From the NCBI GenBank assembly GCA_009746045.1, contig RPFO01000102.1, positions 1,799,983 through 1,863,982 of the forward strand: a stretch of DNA of 64,000 nt, written 5' to 3'. Below the pieces are notes generated by a model that worked only from the letters and a program-made list of their open reading frames with translations, ran no database searches and was not told where the DNA came from. The stretch's first letter is position 1. The number at the start of each line of letters is the position of its first letter. Positions 10,677 through 20,661 of this stretch are shown here, one piece after another. This DNA comes from Mesostigma viride (taxonomy: Eukaryota > Streptophyta > Mesostigmatophyceae > Mesostigmatales > Mesostigmataceae). A program made the position numbers and the translations under genes.

Positions 10677-11955
10677 TGTCGCGTCTGCGTGCCACAATCT
10701 CCGGCGCCACCATGGCGGCTGGCCACTCAGCTTAATTTGGTAAAACCCAAATGAGCTGAGCTGATGTGCCTGCCTTAACTGCATGCCCTGTGGGGTGGGC
10801 GAGGACCTGTCCCATGATTAAAGAAAGGAGGGCTCTCAGCCGAGGACAAGGAACTGTCCCTCGTGCCTGATGACCACCTTATTGCCTCCCCTGCTATAGA
10901 ATAATGCTTTCACAACACACACTTTGCACAGTCTGATGATGAAGCCGCACATGCGGAATTTATTGAGAAAGTTAATACAATTACAACACGTTGATAGTCT
11001 CAATATCGATGCACTCCATGCTCACGAGCCCGCAGTTAGGCAGCGCTCCATGACATGCTACCGGCCTTGCTCCCAAGGAAAGGGAGAAACACGAAGGCCA
11101 CTAACGAGAGACTCGAAGAGACTACACGCTGCGTGAGAGTCCTCTTCGACTATGAACCAAACCATTCGTCATGCCACACGCATGACACACGCCACACTTG
11201 TCAGTCCAGCCAGGAATGCCAAAACTATCTTGCTGCCTGAACCATGCGAATAGAAACCGCATTCCAGTTGCCGTCCTGGCTTTCTACCACACATGCCAAC
11301 AAAAGCAGGAAGGCATCCCGACAAATCTAAATTGCTACCCTGTTGCCGATCTCATCTCCTAGAGGCTCCGGCATTTCTGTCCCTGGGAATGTCCGACATT
11401 GAGTCACGTCCAGCAAGGTCGAAGCATAATATCCTTCAGACAATCTGCACGCTCACACCTTGCGTGTGAGTGGCCCAGCAAACATTGCGTCTAATCGTTC
11501 CTTTCTAGAAGAAATCCCTTTTTAGGGCTGCCAGCGATTTCGCATTCATTCCAGCGATCTGGCTCCGCACCGCAAATTGTCCTTTTCCATTTTCTGTCCA
11601 GTCCTCATAACGTTGACCCGCTATTCTACACCACAAAGACACCTGGCCTGTCAATAGCCTCGGCGCTGTTGAAGTCCAGCAGTACAGCTTCAGCTCCAGC
11701 TGTCCACTAACACGCGTATGATCCTCTCGACGCTGCACACTTGTGCTGCCGTCCGCTCAAGTCAGTGCTGCGCGCCCAGCTGTGCCTGGCCCGGCGCGCG
11801 TGCACGTACACTTTCGTCCGCTCTTATGCTGCAAGTGCTAGTGTCCCCCCCGGTCACTAGCCTTTGTCGAAAATGCGTAGAAGACAAATTCCTTGCGCAC
11901 GTCACCGGTCTTGTGCATAGTGGGCGCCCGGATGACATAGCGCGCGTCCGTGACA
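10677..11955. mobile_element. Non-autonomous TIR element (internal-deletion copy)
   Basis: It starts TGTCGCG and ends CCGTGACA. The two ends form an imperfect inverted repeat of about 32 bp. It equals the long copy at 11958-15428 with 12101-14290 removed; the junction at 10819 has one base of microhomology (T). The 143-bp left part and the 1.14-kb right part match the long copy almost exactly; the only difference I saw is C-run length. Only the dinucleotide GC separates it from the long copy. Confidence 0.75.
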
Positions 11956-11957
11956 GC

Positions 11958-14900
11958 TGTCGCGTCTGCGTGCCACAATCTCCGGCGCCACCATGGCGGC
12001 TGGCCACTCAGCTTAATTTGGTAAAACCCAAATGAGCTGAGCTGATGTGCCTGCCTTAACTGCATGCCCTGTGGGGTGGGCGAGGACCTGTCCCATGATT
12101 CCCCCCCTCGCTGGCGACCGGCCCCATCACGAAGACAGCGATCGTACCAAGACAAGGGCAGCGGTGACCGCAGTCAAGCTGCGGGAGGTAAACTGCGCAG
12201 CGGTGCACACTGGACAAAACCAATCCCCCTCCGGAATGCTGGTGACCACGGGCTGCAAGCACTGCATGTGCCAACCACAGTTACACTGATCACACAATAA
12301 CATGGACTCCGCCTGATCGACCCGGTGACAAACCTGACACTGGGCGTCCTTGACTCGGCGAGATGTGTGCGGTTGGAGGTCGTGGACCAAATTGGGCAGT
12401 GAGCAGGGACTGAGATTGCTGAGTTGTCTGTCGTACGGCTCCCGTCGGCGCCCTCCAAAATTGCCACTCCCGATGGTTTGATAGCCACAATGCGCAAAAT
12501 GGTGGGCCCCGCCTCCACATCCAAAGTGTGCTTCAGCTGAGTGCGCAGGAAAACATACTGCCCTGGCCTAAACCGCAGCTGGCGAGCCATGTATGCGCCC
12601 CCCCGGCGCTGAGCGTAACGCAGGGAGTCCCTGTGCTGAGCAATGAACAAGTTGTTCATCGCGATGGGCATGACCTTCTTAAAAGTCTCTGCCCTGGCCA
12701 GCACCTCAACCAAAAATTGCTGAGCGTTGTCGAAGGCCATGGGTTCGGGGTGCGCAACCTGTGCCTCCGTAGGCAAAAGAGGATTACGCCCGAACAGAAG
12801 GAAATACGGGGAGAAGGTAGCGAGAGACTCCTGGGGAGACATGCGATAACCCATGGCAATCCATGCCAACTCGCGATCCCACCTGGCCGACTCCGGCACC
12901 TGCAGGCTCCACTTGCGCAGCGCCTGCTTGACGGTCTGCACCAATCTCTCAGCCAAACCATTGGCCTGAGGATGCTCCCGAGAAGTGCGACGGTGATCAA
13001 TAAGACATCCATCCAGCAACTCCTGGAACTCACCCCTGAACTCACCACCCTGGTCCGTGACTACCTCCGCGGGAGCCCCAAACCTGGTGATGATGTCTGC
13101 AAAATGCTTCGCTGTGGTAGCGGCATGCTTGTCAGCAATGGGGATCAACTCAACCCATTTGCTAAAGCTCTCCACGCATACCATGACATAGAGGTTGCCG
13201 TCAGGGCTCTCCTGAAACGGCCCGCACAGATCGACGTGCCAGCGATAAAACAAGCCCTTGATGGGAAGCGACATCAGCTCCTTGGCACCATGATCTGCGC
13301 TAAAGTTAGCCTTGGTTCGAGCACACGGGACACAGCTGGCCACTACCTGGGCCACTGTGTGTCGCATGTTATTCCACCAATAGCTGGTCCGTACGAGGCT
13401 GAGCGTGCGATTGCCACCCAAGTGACCATACCGCTCGTGGTACGCCTGCACTATAGCAACGCGCTTGTCAGGCGGTGGGACGACCACCCTACGCTTGCCC
13501 AACAGCTTGTACAAAACCCCATCTTCCCAACCATAGGTTGCAGCCCTGTGCTGCACCCTGTTCAACTCCGTCGCCTTCTGAGCAGGAGTCCAATCGACTG
13601 GAGTAGGAGTCAAGACAGCACCCTGCACTTGCTCCAAAACTCGACCATCTAGCCAGATATCAGCGGTGTAGCAATCAGCAAGAGAGCTACGCGCTAAGAG
13701 AGCCTGCACAGCGATCAGCTGCTGCAGAGAAGGATCAATGTCAAAGGACAGAGACCTACCCTCTTCCATAGCGCACACAGCTTTGGATGGCGTGAATGGC
13801 GACGGCCGCACCGGGTCGTCGCTGATGCCGAAGTCCGCCACAGAGTACTCGACACTGCGCCACCACGCCTCCTCCTCATCGTCGGCCGCATACCCAGCAG
13901 CGTTCACAAAGACCACAGAACCCGACGAGCCCTCGGCACCCATGGCCCGGGCTCCAGTGTGGTCAACAGTGGTAGGCATGGCGTATCGGGATAGCACATC
14001 GGCGTTGACATGGTCCTTGCCGGCCCGATGCACAATGGTCATGTGGTACTCCTGGATAATCATGGCCCATCGGGCGAGCTTACCCGTCAGGTTGGTGTTG
14101 GTCATTAGCCACTGAAGCGGCTGGTGGTCTGTCACCAGAGTAAACACGCGCCCAACTAAATACGGGCGAAAGTGCTTGATGGCCCACACCACAGCCAGTG
14201 CCTCCCTGTACTGCTGATGGTTGCTAAACACTAAAGCCAACGTCTTGGCTTCGAACAGAAGGAAGCAGACTACCGGGTAGTCTCTTCGAGTAAAGAAAGG
14301 AGGGCTCTCAGCCGAGGACAAGGAACTGTCCCTCGTGCCTGATGACCACCTTATTGCCTCCCCTGCTATAGAATAATGCTTTCACAACACACACTTTGCA
14401 CAGTCTGATGATGAAGCCGCACATGCGGAATTTATTGAGAAAGTTAATACAATTACAACACGTTGATAGTCTCAATATCGATGCACTCCATGCTCACGAG
14501 CCCGCAGTTAGGCAGCGCTCCATGACATGCTACCGGCCTTGCTCCCAAGGAAAGGGAGAAACACGAAGGCCACTAACGAGAGACTCGAAGAGACTACACG
14601 CTGCGTGAGAGTCCTCTTCGACTATGAACCAAACCATTCGTCATGCCACACGCATGACACACGCCACACTTGTCAGTCCAGCCAGGAATGCCAAAACTAT
14701 CTTGCTGCCTGAACCATGCGAATAGAAACCGCATTCCAGTTGCCGTCCTGGCTTTCTACCACACATGCCAACAAAAGCAGGAAGGCATCCCGACAAATCT
14801 AAATTGCTACCCTGTTGCCGATCTCATCTCCTAGAGGCTCCGGCATTTCTGTCCCTGGGAATGTCCGACATTGAGTCACGTCCAGCAAGGTCGAAGCATA

Positions 14901-15428
14901 ATATCCTTCAGACAATCTGCACGCTCACACCTTGCGTGTGAGTGGCCCAGCAAACATTGCGTCTAATCGTTCCTTTCTAGAAGAAATCCCTTTTTAGGGC
15001 TGCCAGCGATTTCGCATTCATTCCAGCGATCTGGCTCCGCACCGCAAATTGTCCTTTTCCATTTTCTGTCCAGTCCTCATAACGTTGACCCGCTATTCTA
15101 CACCACAAAGACACCTGGCCTGTCAATAGCCTCGGCGCTGTTGAAGTCCAGCAGTACAGCTTCAGCTCCAGCTGTCCACTAACACGCGTATGATCCTCTC
15201 GACGCTGCACACTTGTGCTGCCGTCCGCTCAAGTCAGTGCTGCGCGCCCAGCTGTGCCTGGCCCGGCGCGCGTGCACGTACACTTTCGTCCGCTCTTATG
15301 CTGCAAGTGCTAGTGTCCCCCCCCGGTCACTAGCCTTTGTCGAAAATGCGTAGAAGACAAATTCCTTGCGCACGTCACCGGTCTTGTGCATAGTGGGCGC
15401 CCGGATGACATAGCGCGCGTCCGTGACA
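11958..15428 (-). mobile_element. Ginger-like TIR transposon carrying Gypsy-type integrase and PHD finger
   Basis: The termini TGTCGCG and CGTGACA form the same imperfect inverted repeat as the short copy. GCCT at 10673-10676 and 15429-15432 flanks the pair as a 4-bp target duplication. One minus-strand ORF fills the interior. The two ends (143 bp and about 1.1 kb) are unrelated in sequence, so they are not LTRs. Gag, protease and most of RT are absent. Ginger1 elements are cut-and-paste transposons with Gypsy-like integrases, TGTNR termini and short duplications; this copy fits that description. The alternative is a decayed Ty3/Gypsy fragment trapped between rearranged LTR pieces. Confidence 0.6.
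12127..14321 (-). CDS. RNase H fragment - DDE integrase - PHD finger protein
   Basis: The ORF opens at 14321 and runs 715 residues to 12174. The N-terminal part matches the C-terminal half of a Ty3/Gypsy RNase H (EALAVVWAIKHFRPYL, VTDHQPLQWL, AGKDHVNADVLSRY). Next is an integrase zinc site (YHERYGHLGG ... CVPCART). The DDE core follows, with its Asp in WHVDLCGP, Asp in VVTDQGGEF and Glu in ANGLAERLVQ. A GPY-like C-terminal region (EAGPTILRIVAIKPSG) follows. Near 12390 a one-base shift moves to another frame encoding a complete C4HC3 PHD finger (CQVC, CDQC, GWH, QCL, FCPVC) ending by 12127. PHD fingers read histone H3 tails, so this could guide target choice (inference). The full catalytic triad is present. 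Confidence 0.75.
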
Positions 15429-15432
15429 GCCT

Positions 15433-16089
15433 GCTAGCAGGTTGGCAGCGGCTTGTTCCGGCTGTCAGCCCTCCGCCTATGCCCTGGCGCCTTTGCTATT
15501 TCACTGCCCTGTTGCTAGTTTCACGTCGACAGGTGCACTTGAGTGCGTTGATTATTATTGCTTTCCAGCAGTATTTACGCATTAGCGAGGCGCTAGGGCT
15601 GCGGGTTCGGGATGTGGCTCATCCCGGCCACCCCTTTCTCGAGCCAGGGCCCATGGTCGGTGCCCTGGTGCTGCGCAACCCCAAAACTGCGCAGGGGGCG
15701 GCCCAGCACGTCCTCGTCCGGGATCCACTTTCTTTGTGGCTCCTGCGACGTCTGACGGCTGGCCAGCCCCCGGATGCACTCCTCTTTCGGGGCTTAACGT
15801 ACAGCCAGGCTAGACAGCAGTGGGAGGCTGTGCAGGCCCGCATGGGCATCCCAGGGATGTTTTCTTTTCACAGCCTCCGGCATGGGGGGCGACGCACGAC
15901 GCCATCGCTGGCGAGTCGCCGGAGGCCATCCAGCTGCGCGGCCGGTGGGCTTCGGCCCTCTCGGTCACGCGCTACATTGGCCTCCACCGCAGCCTCCTGG
16001 GGCGCGACATCCCACCCGCCCTCTGGGCTCAGGCCCTGGGTTTTGACCCAGCGGCGTTCCGGCGCCACTTCGGTGGCGTCGTGTTTTGA
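15433..16089 (+). pseudogene. Tyrosine recombinase, catalytic half (DIRS)
   Basis: This half continues the frame broken at 10676: LAGWQRLVPAVSPPPMPWRL, then LRISEALGLRVRDV (first catalytic Arg). It then has FSFHSLRHGG (His-x-x-Arg). In the G-run at about 15888-15893 the frame slips by one base. The next frame supplies IQLRGRWASALSVTRYIGLH, with Trp at the His/Trp position and the Tyr nucleophile in TRYI. All catalytic residues (R, HxxR, W, Y) can therefore be seen, but in two frames. The protein would cut and rejoin DNA to insert the circular DIRS copy. Confidence 0.75.
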
Positions 16090-16480
16090 CGTCCTCCTGT
16101 TTTTATCTCTCGTCTTTTAGCTATCAACTGACCTCACCCTTGTGTGGGAGGTCAGGGGGGAAATGGTTTAACTAACCCGAGGGTGAACCTGGGTTGGGAC
16201 AAAGTACCCCCATAGCTAGGTAGTTTAAGTTTTCTTTTTTGCATGTCCTACGTATTTTTCGGCTGTTAGCCATGTAAGGAGATGTGGGTAGAGCAGGGGC
16301 ACAGCTGCTGTGGGCTGGCCCTGCACATTCACATAGTGTGCTCACCCTAGCATACAGATGGCCGTGTTGCCATCTGGTAGACATGTCTGTGTTATTCCAC
16401 CGTATAGAGCTAGCACACATATTGTAATAAATTTGATGTTTTGTGGTGATGCATGCAAAGCAAGGCAAGGCCAGAAATGG
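16090..16480 (+). other. 3' non-coding region of the DIRS element
   Basis: The last ~210 bases (from TAGAGCAGGGGCACAGC, about 16280) are kept in the miniature derivative at 18680-18880, so they probably carry ends needed for mobility. AATAAA occurs at 16427. Confidence 0.6.
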
Positions 16481-16584
16481 ATTTGGTGAGCTATGCTCAT
16501 TTTATCTATGACTAACCTGCTGAGCGGAGAATGCAACGCTGTATAGCACCAAAGGAAAAAATAATTTTAGAAAAAATATATATT
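16481..16584 (+). repeat. ~100-bp direct repeat flanking the DIRS element (right)
   Basis: Matches 6820-6918. A repeat this long is too large for a staggered-cut duplication. It may be the split direct repeat used by DIRS/Pat elements, or a duplicated target. Confidence 0.8.
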
Positions 16585-16710
16585 CATGTCCCACGTAGCT
16601 CCCACAAAAACCAGCATCTTCATTAAAACAATAAGTGGAAGCATACATGTGACACTAATTGACATGCCCGGAGGCACGCCGTTCAAGGCCCTTCATGAAG
16701 TACGTTGCCC
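16582..16710 (+). repeat. Repeat Y, copy 1 (129 bp)
   Basis: ATTCATGTCCCACGTAGC to GTACGTTGCCC; identical by eye to 17163-17291. It follows the DIRS right repeat here and repeat X there. Confidence 0.9.
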
Positions 16711-16743
16711 TAGAGGCAACCAAGACAAGGGTGGGTGGGTGGG

Positions 16744-17164
16744 GAGCAAAGAAAGAGGCCGACAAAACCAGCCAGAGCGGCTTTTAGTCGCAAAACCTCC
16801 CTTATCCCTAGCTAACTGACGTCATTTAAACCCTTATGTTTAGTGGATGCTAGTAAGACGCTAACCGTACAGACCGGGGGTAGAATATCCCGAATCTGCA
16901 CGGCTAGTATTAAATAATGCGTAGGTTGTTCTTTTCAGGGGCACTGCACCTCACGCCCCGTTCCGCCCGGGTATAATCAACCCAAGCGCGGAACGCACAT
17001 TTTATTTAATTCATTTTTCAACCATGCACTATATTGCATCTACTAATCACAAAAGCTCTAGCCAAACAGCTACGAGTAAACACTGCGACCTATAAGCCGC
17101 TCATCCAGCGGCCTCTTGTTCCCGCATTCACGTATAGAAGAAACTCCGTTCAAAGAACCCCGAT
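16744..17164 (+). repeat. Repeat X, copy 1 (421 bp)
   Basis: GAGCAAAGAAAGAGG to AAAGAACCCCGAT; recurs at 18127-18547. Copy 1 is followed by repeat Y, copy 2 by the miniature DIRS element. No coding content recognised. Confidence 0.9.
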
Positions 17165-17291
17165 TCATGTCCCACGTAGCTCCCACAAAAACCAGCATCT
17201 TCATTAAAACAATAAGTGGAAGCATACATGTGACACTAATTGACATGCCCGGAGGCACGCCGTTCAAGGCCCTTCATGAAGTACGTTGCCC
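17163..17291 (+). repeat. Repeat Y, copy 2 (129 bp)
   Basis: See copy 1 at 16582-16710. Confidence 0.9.
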
Positions 17292-18126
17292 AATCACCCC
17301 CGCCCTGGCTTTCCCTTGAAGCCGCACTCCACCTTGCTCGTTGTCACAAGTGACCGCCCTGCCGCAAAACGGGAGCCCCCCCACATCGGGAGGCGTGTGC
17401 CCGGCGGCTGTGGATGCATGGCCAGGCCCAAAAAGGCCCAGCGCATTTGCACTGCGATTGCGCACGGCCAGCCTATCATGACCCCTCTCGGGGCCCCGAG
17501 TCGGTACCGCTATGGCCGTCTCCCCATAGACCCGGGGTGCTTCGAGAAAAAACGTGGACCTAGCCCAGGCCCCGCCAGCCCGGATGCCCGAGGCCACAGC
17601 CCCAGGCACCTGGCTGAACGAGAGTCCGTTCAGCCAAGACCGCATTCCCCCCGAGGTTTCTATGCGTGGGGAAAAAATTTCTAGCTTAGACGCTTTTCCC
17701 ATCGCCGTCCCCAGCCCCAACCACCCCCCCTCGGCGGAAGGCAATTGCAAAGTTTGCTGGCCAGCAGCAATTTCCGAAGAAAAAGCCGCAGGCCGCGGAC
17801 CGAGACACGGGTCGCCAGTGCCAGCCATCCGGCTCCAACCCGGGGTGCAAGCATCCCCAGGTACGGAGCACCAGCTCGCGCACTGGGCCGACCAAGCGAC
17901 AGTTGAGCACCTGTCACGGCATCCGGCCCACCAAAGACCCCAAGCTGGGGAAAAGGTGCGGACCGGAGGTAATCTTTTTCTTTTCTTTTAGTTAACCGGG
18001 CGAGGAACTACGCCTGGCCGGTTAACAACTGGAAGTCTCACCACTGGCCAAGTGGCCAGTGCAACCAGTGCTTTTGGGATTTTGCTCCGCAGCACCCATA
18101 GCTGCGGCTGCCGCCGCAACGACAAC
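17292..18126. other. GC-rich segment without recognised gene
   Basis: Higher in GC than its surroundings, with short ORFs on both strands (longest 184 codons, minus strand). One plus-strand frame has scattered Cys and many Lys/Pro/Arg (GCKHPQVRS, KRCGPEV) before an intron-like GGTAATCTTTTTCTTTTC and TTTTAG. It may be a captured host or gag fragment, but I cannot identify it. Confidence 0.4.
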
Positions 18127-18547
18127 GAGCAAAGAAAGAGGCCGACAAAACCAGCCAGAGCGGCTTTTAGTCGCAAAACCTCCCTTATCCCTAGCTAACT
18201 GACGTCATTTAAACCCTTATGTTTAGTGGATGCTAGTAAGACGCTAACCGTACAGACCGGGGGTAGAATATCCCGAATCTGCACGGCTAGTATTAAATAA
18301 TGCGTAGGTTGTTCTTTTCAGGGGCACTGCACCTCACGCCCCGTTCCGCCCGGGTATAATCAACCCAAGCGCGGAACGCACATTTTATTTAATTCATTTT
18401 TCAACCATGCACTATATTGCATCTACTAATCACAAAAGCTCTAGCCAAACAGCTACGAGTAAACACTGCGACCTATAAGCCGCTCATCCAGCGGCCTCTT
18501 GTTCCCGCATTCACGTATAGAAGAAACTCCGTTCAAAGAACCCCGAT
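18127..18547 (+). repeat. Repeat X, copy 2 (421 bp)
   Basis: See copy 1 at 16744-17164. Confidence 0.9.
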
Positions 18548-18880
18548 ATATTTTGTGCTGGCACCCGTACCCCAGCCACCCAGGTAGGGGTTGGCTGGAG
18601 AGGTGGTTGCTATAAAGGGTGGGCTTCCATTCTAGGGAAGCAGGTTGTTTCTTTTGCCTCCCACCCACCCACCCTGGCAAAAGGGGTAGAGCAGGGGCAC
18701 AGCTGCTGTGGGCTGGCCCTGCACATTCACATAGTGTGCTCACCCTAGCATACAGATGGCCGTGTTGCCATCTGGTAGACATGTCTGTGTTATTCCACCG
18801 TATAGAGCTAGCACACATATTGTAATAAATTTGATGTTTTGTGGTGATGCATGCAAAGCAAGGCAAGGCCAGAAATGGAT
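18547..18880 (+). mobile_element. Miniature DIRS derivative
   Basis: The 5' end (as 6918-7030) is joined to the 3' end (as 16280-16482) through a filler of CCCACCCACCCACCC. All genes are missing. The retained parts include the TATA-like motif and the final CCAGAAATGG. It is non-autonomous and probably moved by full-length relatives. Confidence 0.75.
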
Positions 18881-18904
18881 AATAAGTATTAAGGGTTAAG
18901 CGCT

Positions 18905-19341
18905 TTATGGAAATTCGGCAGCCAGCAGCTGGACACCTTTCTCGTCGACGGGAACCAGCCATTTGGTGATGCTCAGCTGGCCTTTGTTGGGAACCGACGA
19001 CAAGTCAGCCGGCGCAGCCCCTCCCATATCCGCCATAATGCCCTGTGCAAATGGTGATGCTTCTTGGCGTCTGACTGCAGCAACTTGTTGCTAGCAATCC
19101 TGATAAACCTGCTCCGGATATTCGGTGGAATTTTGTCGCAGGGTAACATCCCTTCCCCTGCGATTCCGGCAAAGTGTGCACGGACTCGGAATACGCTGAT
19201 TGGCCCCGCCTTGTAGGAGAACTTCTTGTTGCAAAATTAGCAGAACATCTTCGACACATACACCATTTTCTTACTAACAGCATCTGTGACTGCTTCTTTC
19301 TTCTCGACAACGAAATCCCATTCAGGCCCTTTCTTCGGCAT
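18905..19341 (-). pseudogene. BED-type zinc-finger protein remnant (hAT transposase-like)
   Basis: Minus strand from an ATG at 19341: MPKKGPEWDFVVEKKEAVT, then MFC-stop-FCNKKFS, then FRVRAHFAGIAGEGMLPC. The spacing C-x2-C ... H ... C with RAHFAGI.G.G..PC is the BED zinc finger found at the N terminus of hAT transposases. A TAA stop sits between the two first cysteines. The frame ends at 18973. A shifted frame continues with QLSITKWLVPVDEKG to a stop at 18905. No DDE or dimerisation domain follows, so this is an N-terminal remnant. It sits upstream of, and opposite to, the HSP70 exons. Confidence 0.65.
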
Positions 19342-19749
19342 GGCTGCAAATCGAAAATGGCTGCACACCGTCGCACAGTCGCACTGGCCTCGTCGTCGCT
19401 ATATTGCATTACACCGTCAGTAGCACAGCTGGCATTTGCTGGCATACTGTTATTATGCGTTATGTACCTAGTCCTAGCTGTTTCCTACCGGCCAAACATT
19501 TTGCAAGGCTTGCGCTTTATGGAACGAACTGTACGCATCTACTTCTAGTAGTAAAAATCTCGAATGTGCAGTGAACGCGCCGCGCCCAGAATCTGGGCAC
19601 CGCGCCAGTTCCCGCTGCCCGCTGGTACCCCCGAAAAATTCTAAATCCAAATCGCATATTCTAAAATAAATACGCGTATACACGGCGGAGGCCTCCTGTA
19701 CGCGTTTTCCCGTATTTTTGCGGCTCCGTACGGCGTACTGACCAACCAG
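19342..19749. other. No gene seen
   Basis: Missing HSP70 5' exons (the IDLGTTYS region) were looked for here and not found. A CCAACCAG acceptor-like end at 19749 precedes the first HSP70 exon. Confidence 0.5.
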
Positions 19750-20661
19750 GCTTCCTCTTCAAGGTGGTTGATGAGGGCGGCAAGCCCTGCATTCAGATCG
19801 TCTTCGACGATTATGCTGGCACCGGGAGTTTGAAGATCTTTGCACCCACAGAGATCAGCGCGATGGTCCTGTACAAGATGAAGGAGATTGCAGAGATGCA
19901 CCTGCGCGGCAGTGTAACGAATGCCGTCATTACAGTGCCTGCCTACTTTAACGACGCTCAGCGGCAGGCCACCAAGAATGCGGGCACCATTGCGGGTCTG
20001 AACGTGGTGCGCATCTTAAATGAGCCGACAGCAGCCGCGATTGCCTATTGGCTGGACAAGAAGAGCGAGAGCAACATCATGGTGTTTGACCTTGGAGGAG
20101 GCACGTTCGATGTCAGCATTCTGACGATCGCCAGTGGCGTGATTGAGGTCCGCGCCACGAGCGGGGACACCCACTTGGGAGGGGAGGATTTTGACCAGCG
20201 GGTCATGCAGCATTTCATTGACCTAGTGAAGAAGAAGTATGGCAAGTACATCAGTAATAATGGGCGAGCTCTGGGAAAGCTACGGGCGGAATGTGAGAGG
20301 GCCAAGCGGGCATTGAGTAGCCAGCTGAATGTGCGAGTGGAGATAGACTCCTTAATGGATGGTATTGATTTGTCGGAGTCACTCAGCCGGGCGCAGTTTG
20401 AAAGGCTGAACGCAGATTTATTCAACAAGGTGCTCGCGCCTATTGATCTTGCGCTGAAAAAGGCATCATTCACCATCGATGACATCGATGACATTGTACT
20501 GGTGGGGGGCTCCACTCGCATCCCCAAAGTGCAAGATATTATCCAGGGTTACTTCAAGGGCAAGAAGCCAAACATGTCCCTGCACCCGGACGAGGCGGTC
20601 TGCAACGGCGCGGCTCTCCAGGGTGGCATACTTGCCAATGCCGGCAAAGAGAAGGATTTAT
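19750..20661 (+). pseudogene. HSP70 (BiP-like) exon: nucleotide-binding domain
   Basis: The frame reads [18 protein letters not shown] and then the HSP70 landmarks: [89 protein letters not shown] resembles the ER form BiP more than the cytosolic form. About the first 110 residues (phosphate-1 region) are missing. The residue after AIAY is Trp where HSP70s have Gly. The exon ends at a GTGAGT donor (20662). HSP70s are ATP-driven chaperones. This copy cannot be complete in the window. Confidence 0.9.

Larger units (their letters stand above)
6913..16482 (+). mobile_element. DIRS-type tyrosine-recombinase retrotransposon, interrupted by two TIR elements
   Basis: On the plus strand, in order, are a gag-like gene, an RT-RNase H ORF and a tyrosine recombinase. 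There is no integrase and no LTRs of the usual type. The limits are set by the miniature derivative at 18547-18880, which joins the first ~110 bases of this element to its last ~200 bases (end CCAGAAATGG). A ~100-bp direct repeat flanks it (6820-6918 and 16481-16584). Bases 10677-15428 are foreign insertions in the recombinase gene. Without them the element is about 4.8 kb, normal for DIRS. Confidence 0.8.

Noticed and set aside
12528-13652. 374-codon plus-strand ORF
   Set aside because: It is antisense to the intact DDE integrase and has no domain of its own.
10819-15430. The two ~1.14-kb direct repeats as LTRs of a Gypsy element
   Set aside because: The 143-bp segment next to them also repeats and starts exactly at TGTCGCG. 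The duplication GCCT and the frame restoration place the termini outside the repeats. A tandem of long and deleted TIR elements explains all junctions; LTRs would leave A' (11958-12100) unexplained.
19174-19548. Plus-strand ORF as the missing HSP70 signal peptide and N terminus
   Set aside because: It has a hydrophobic stretch but no IDLGTTYS or other HSP70 N-terminal motif, and the opposite strand reads as a BED finger.
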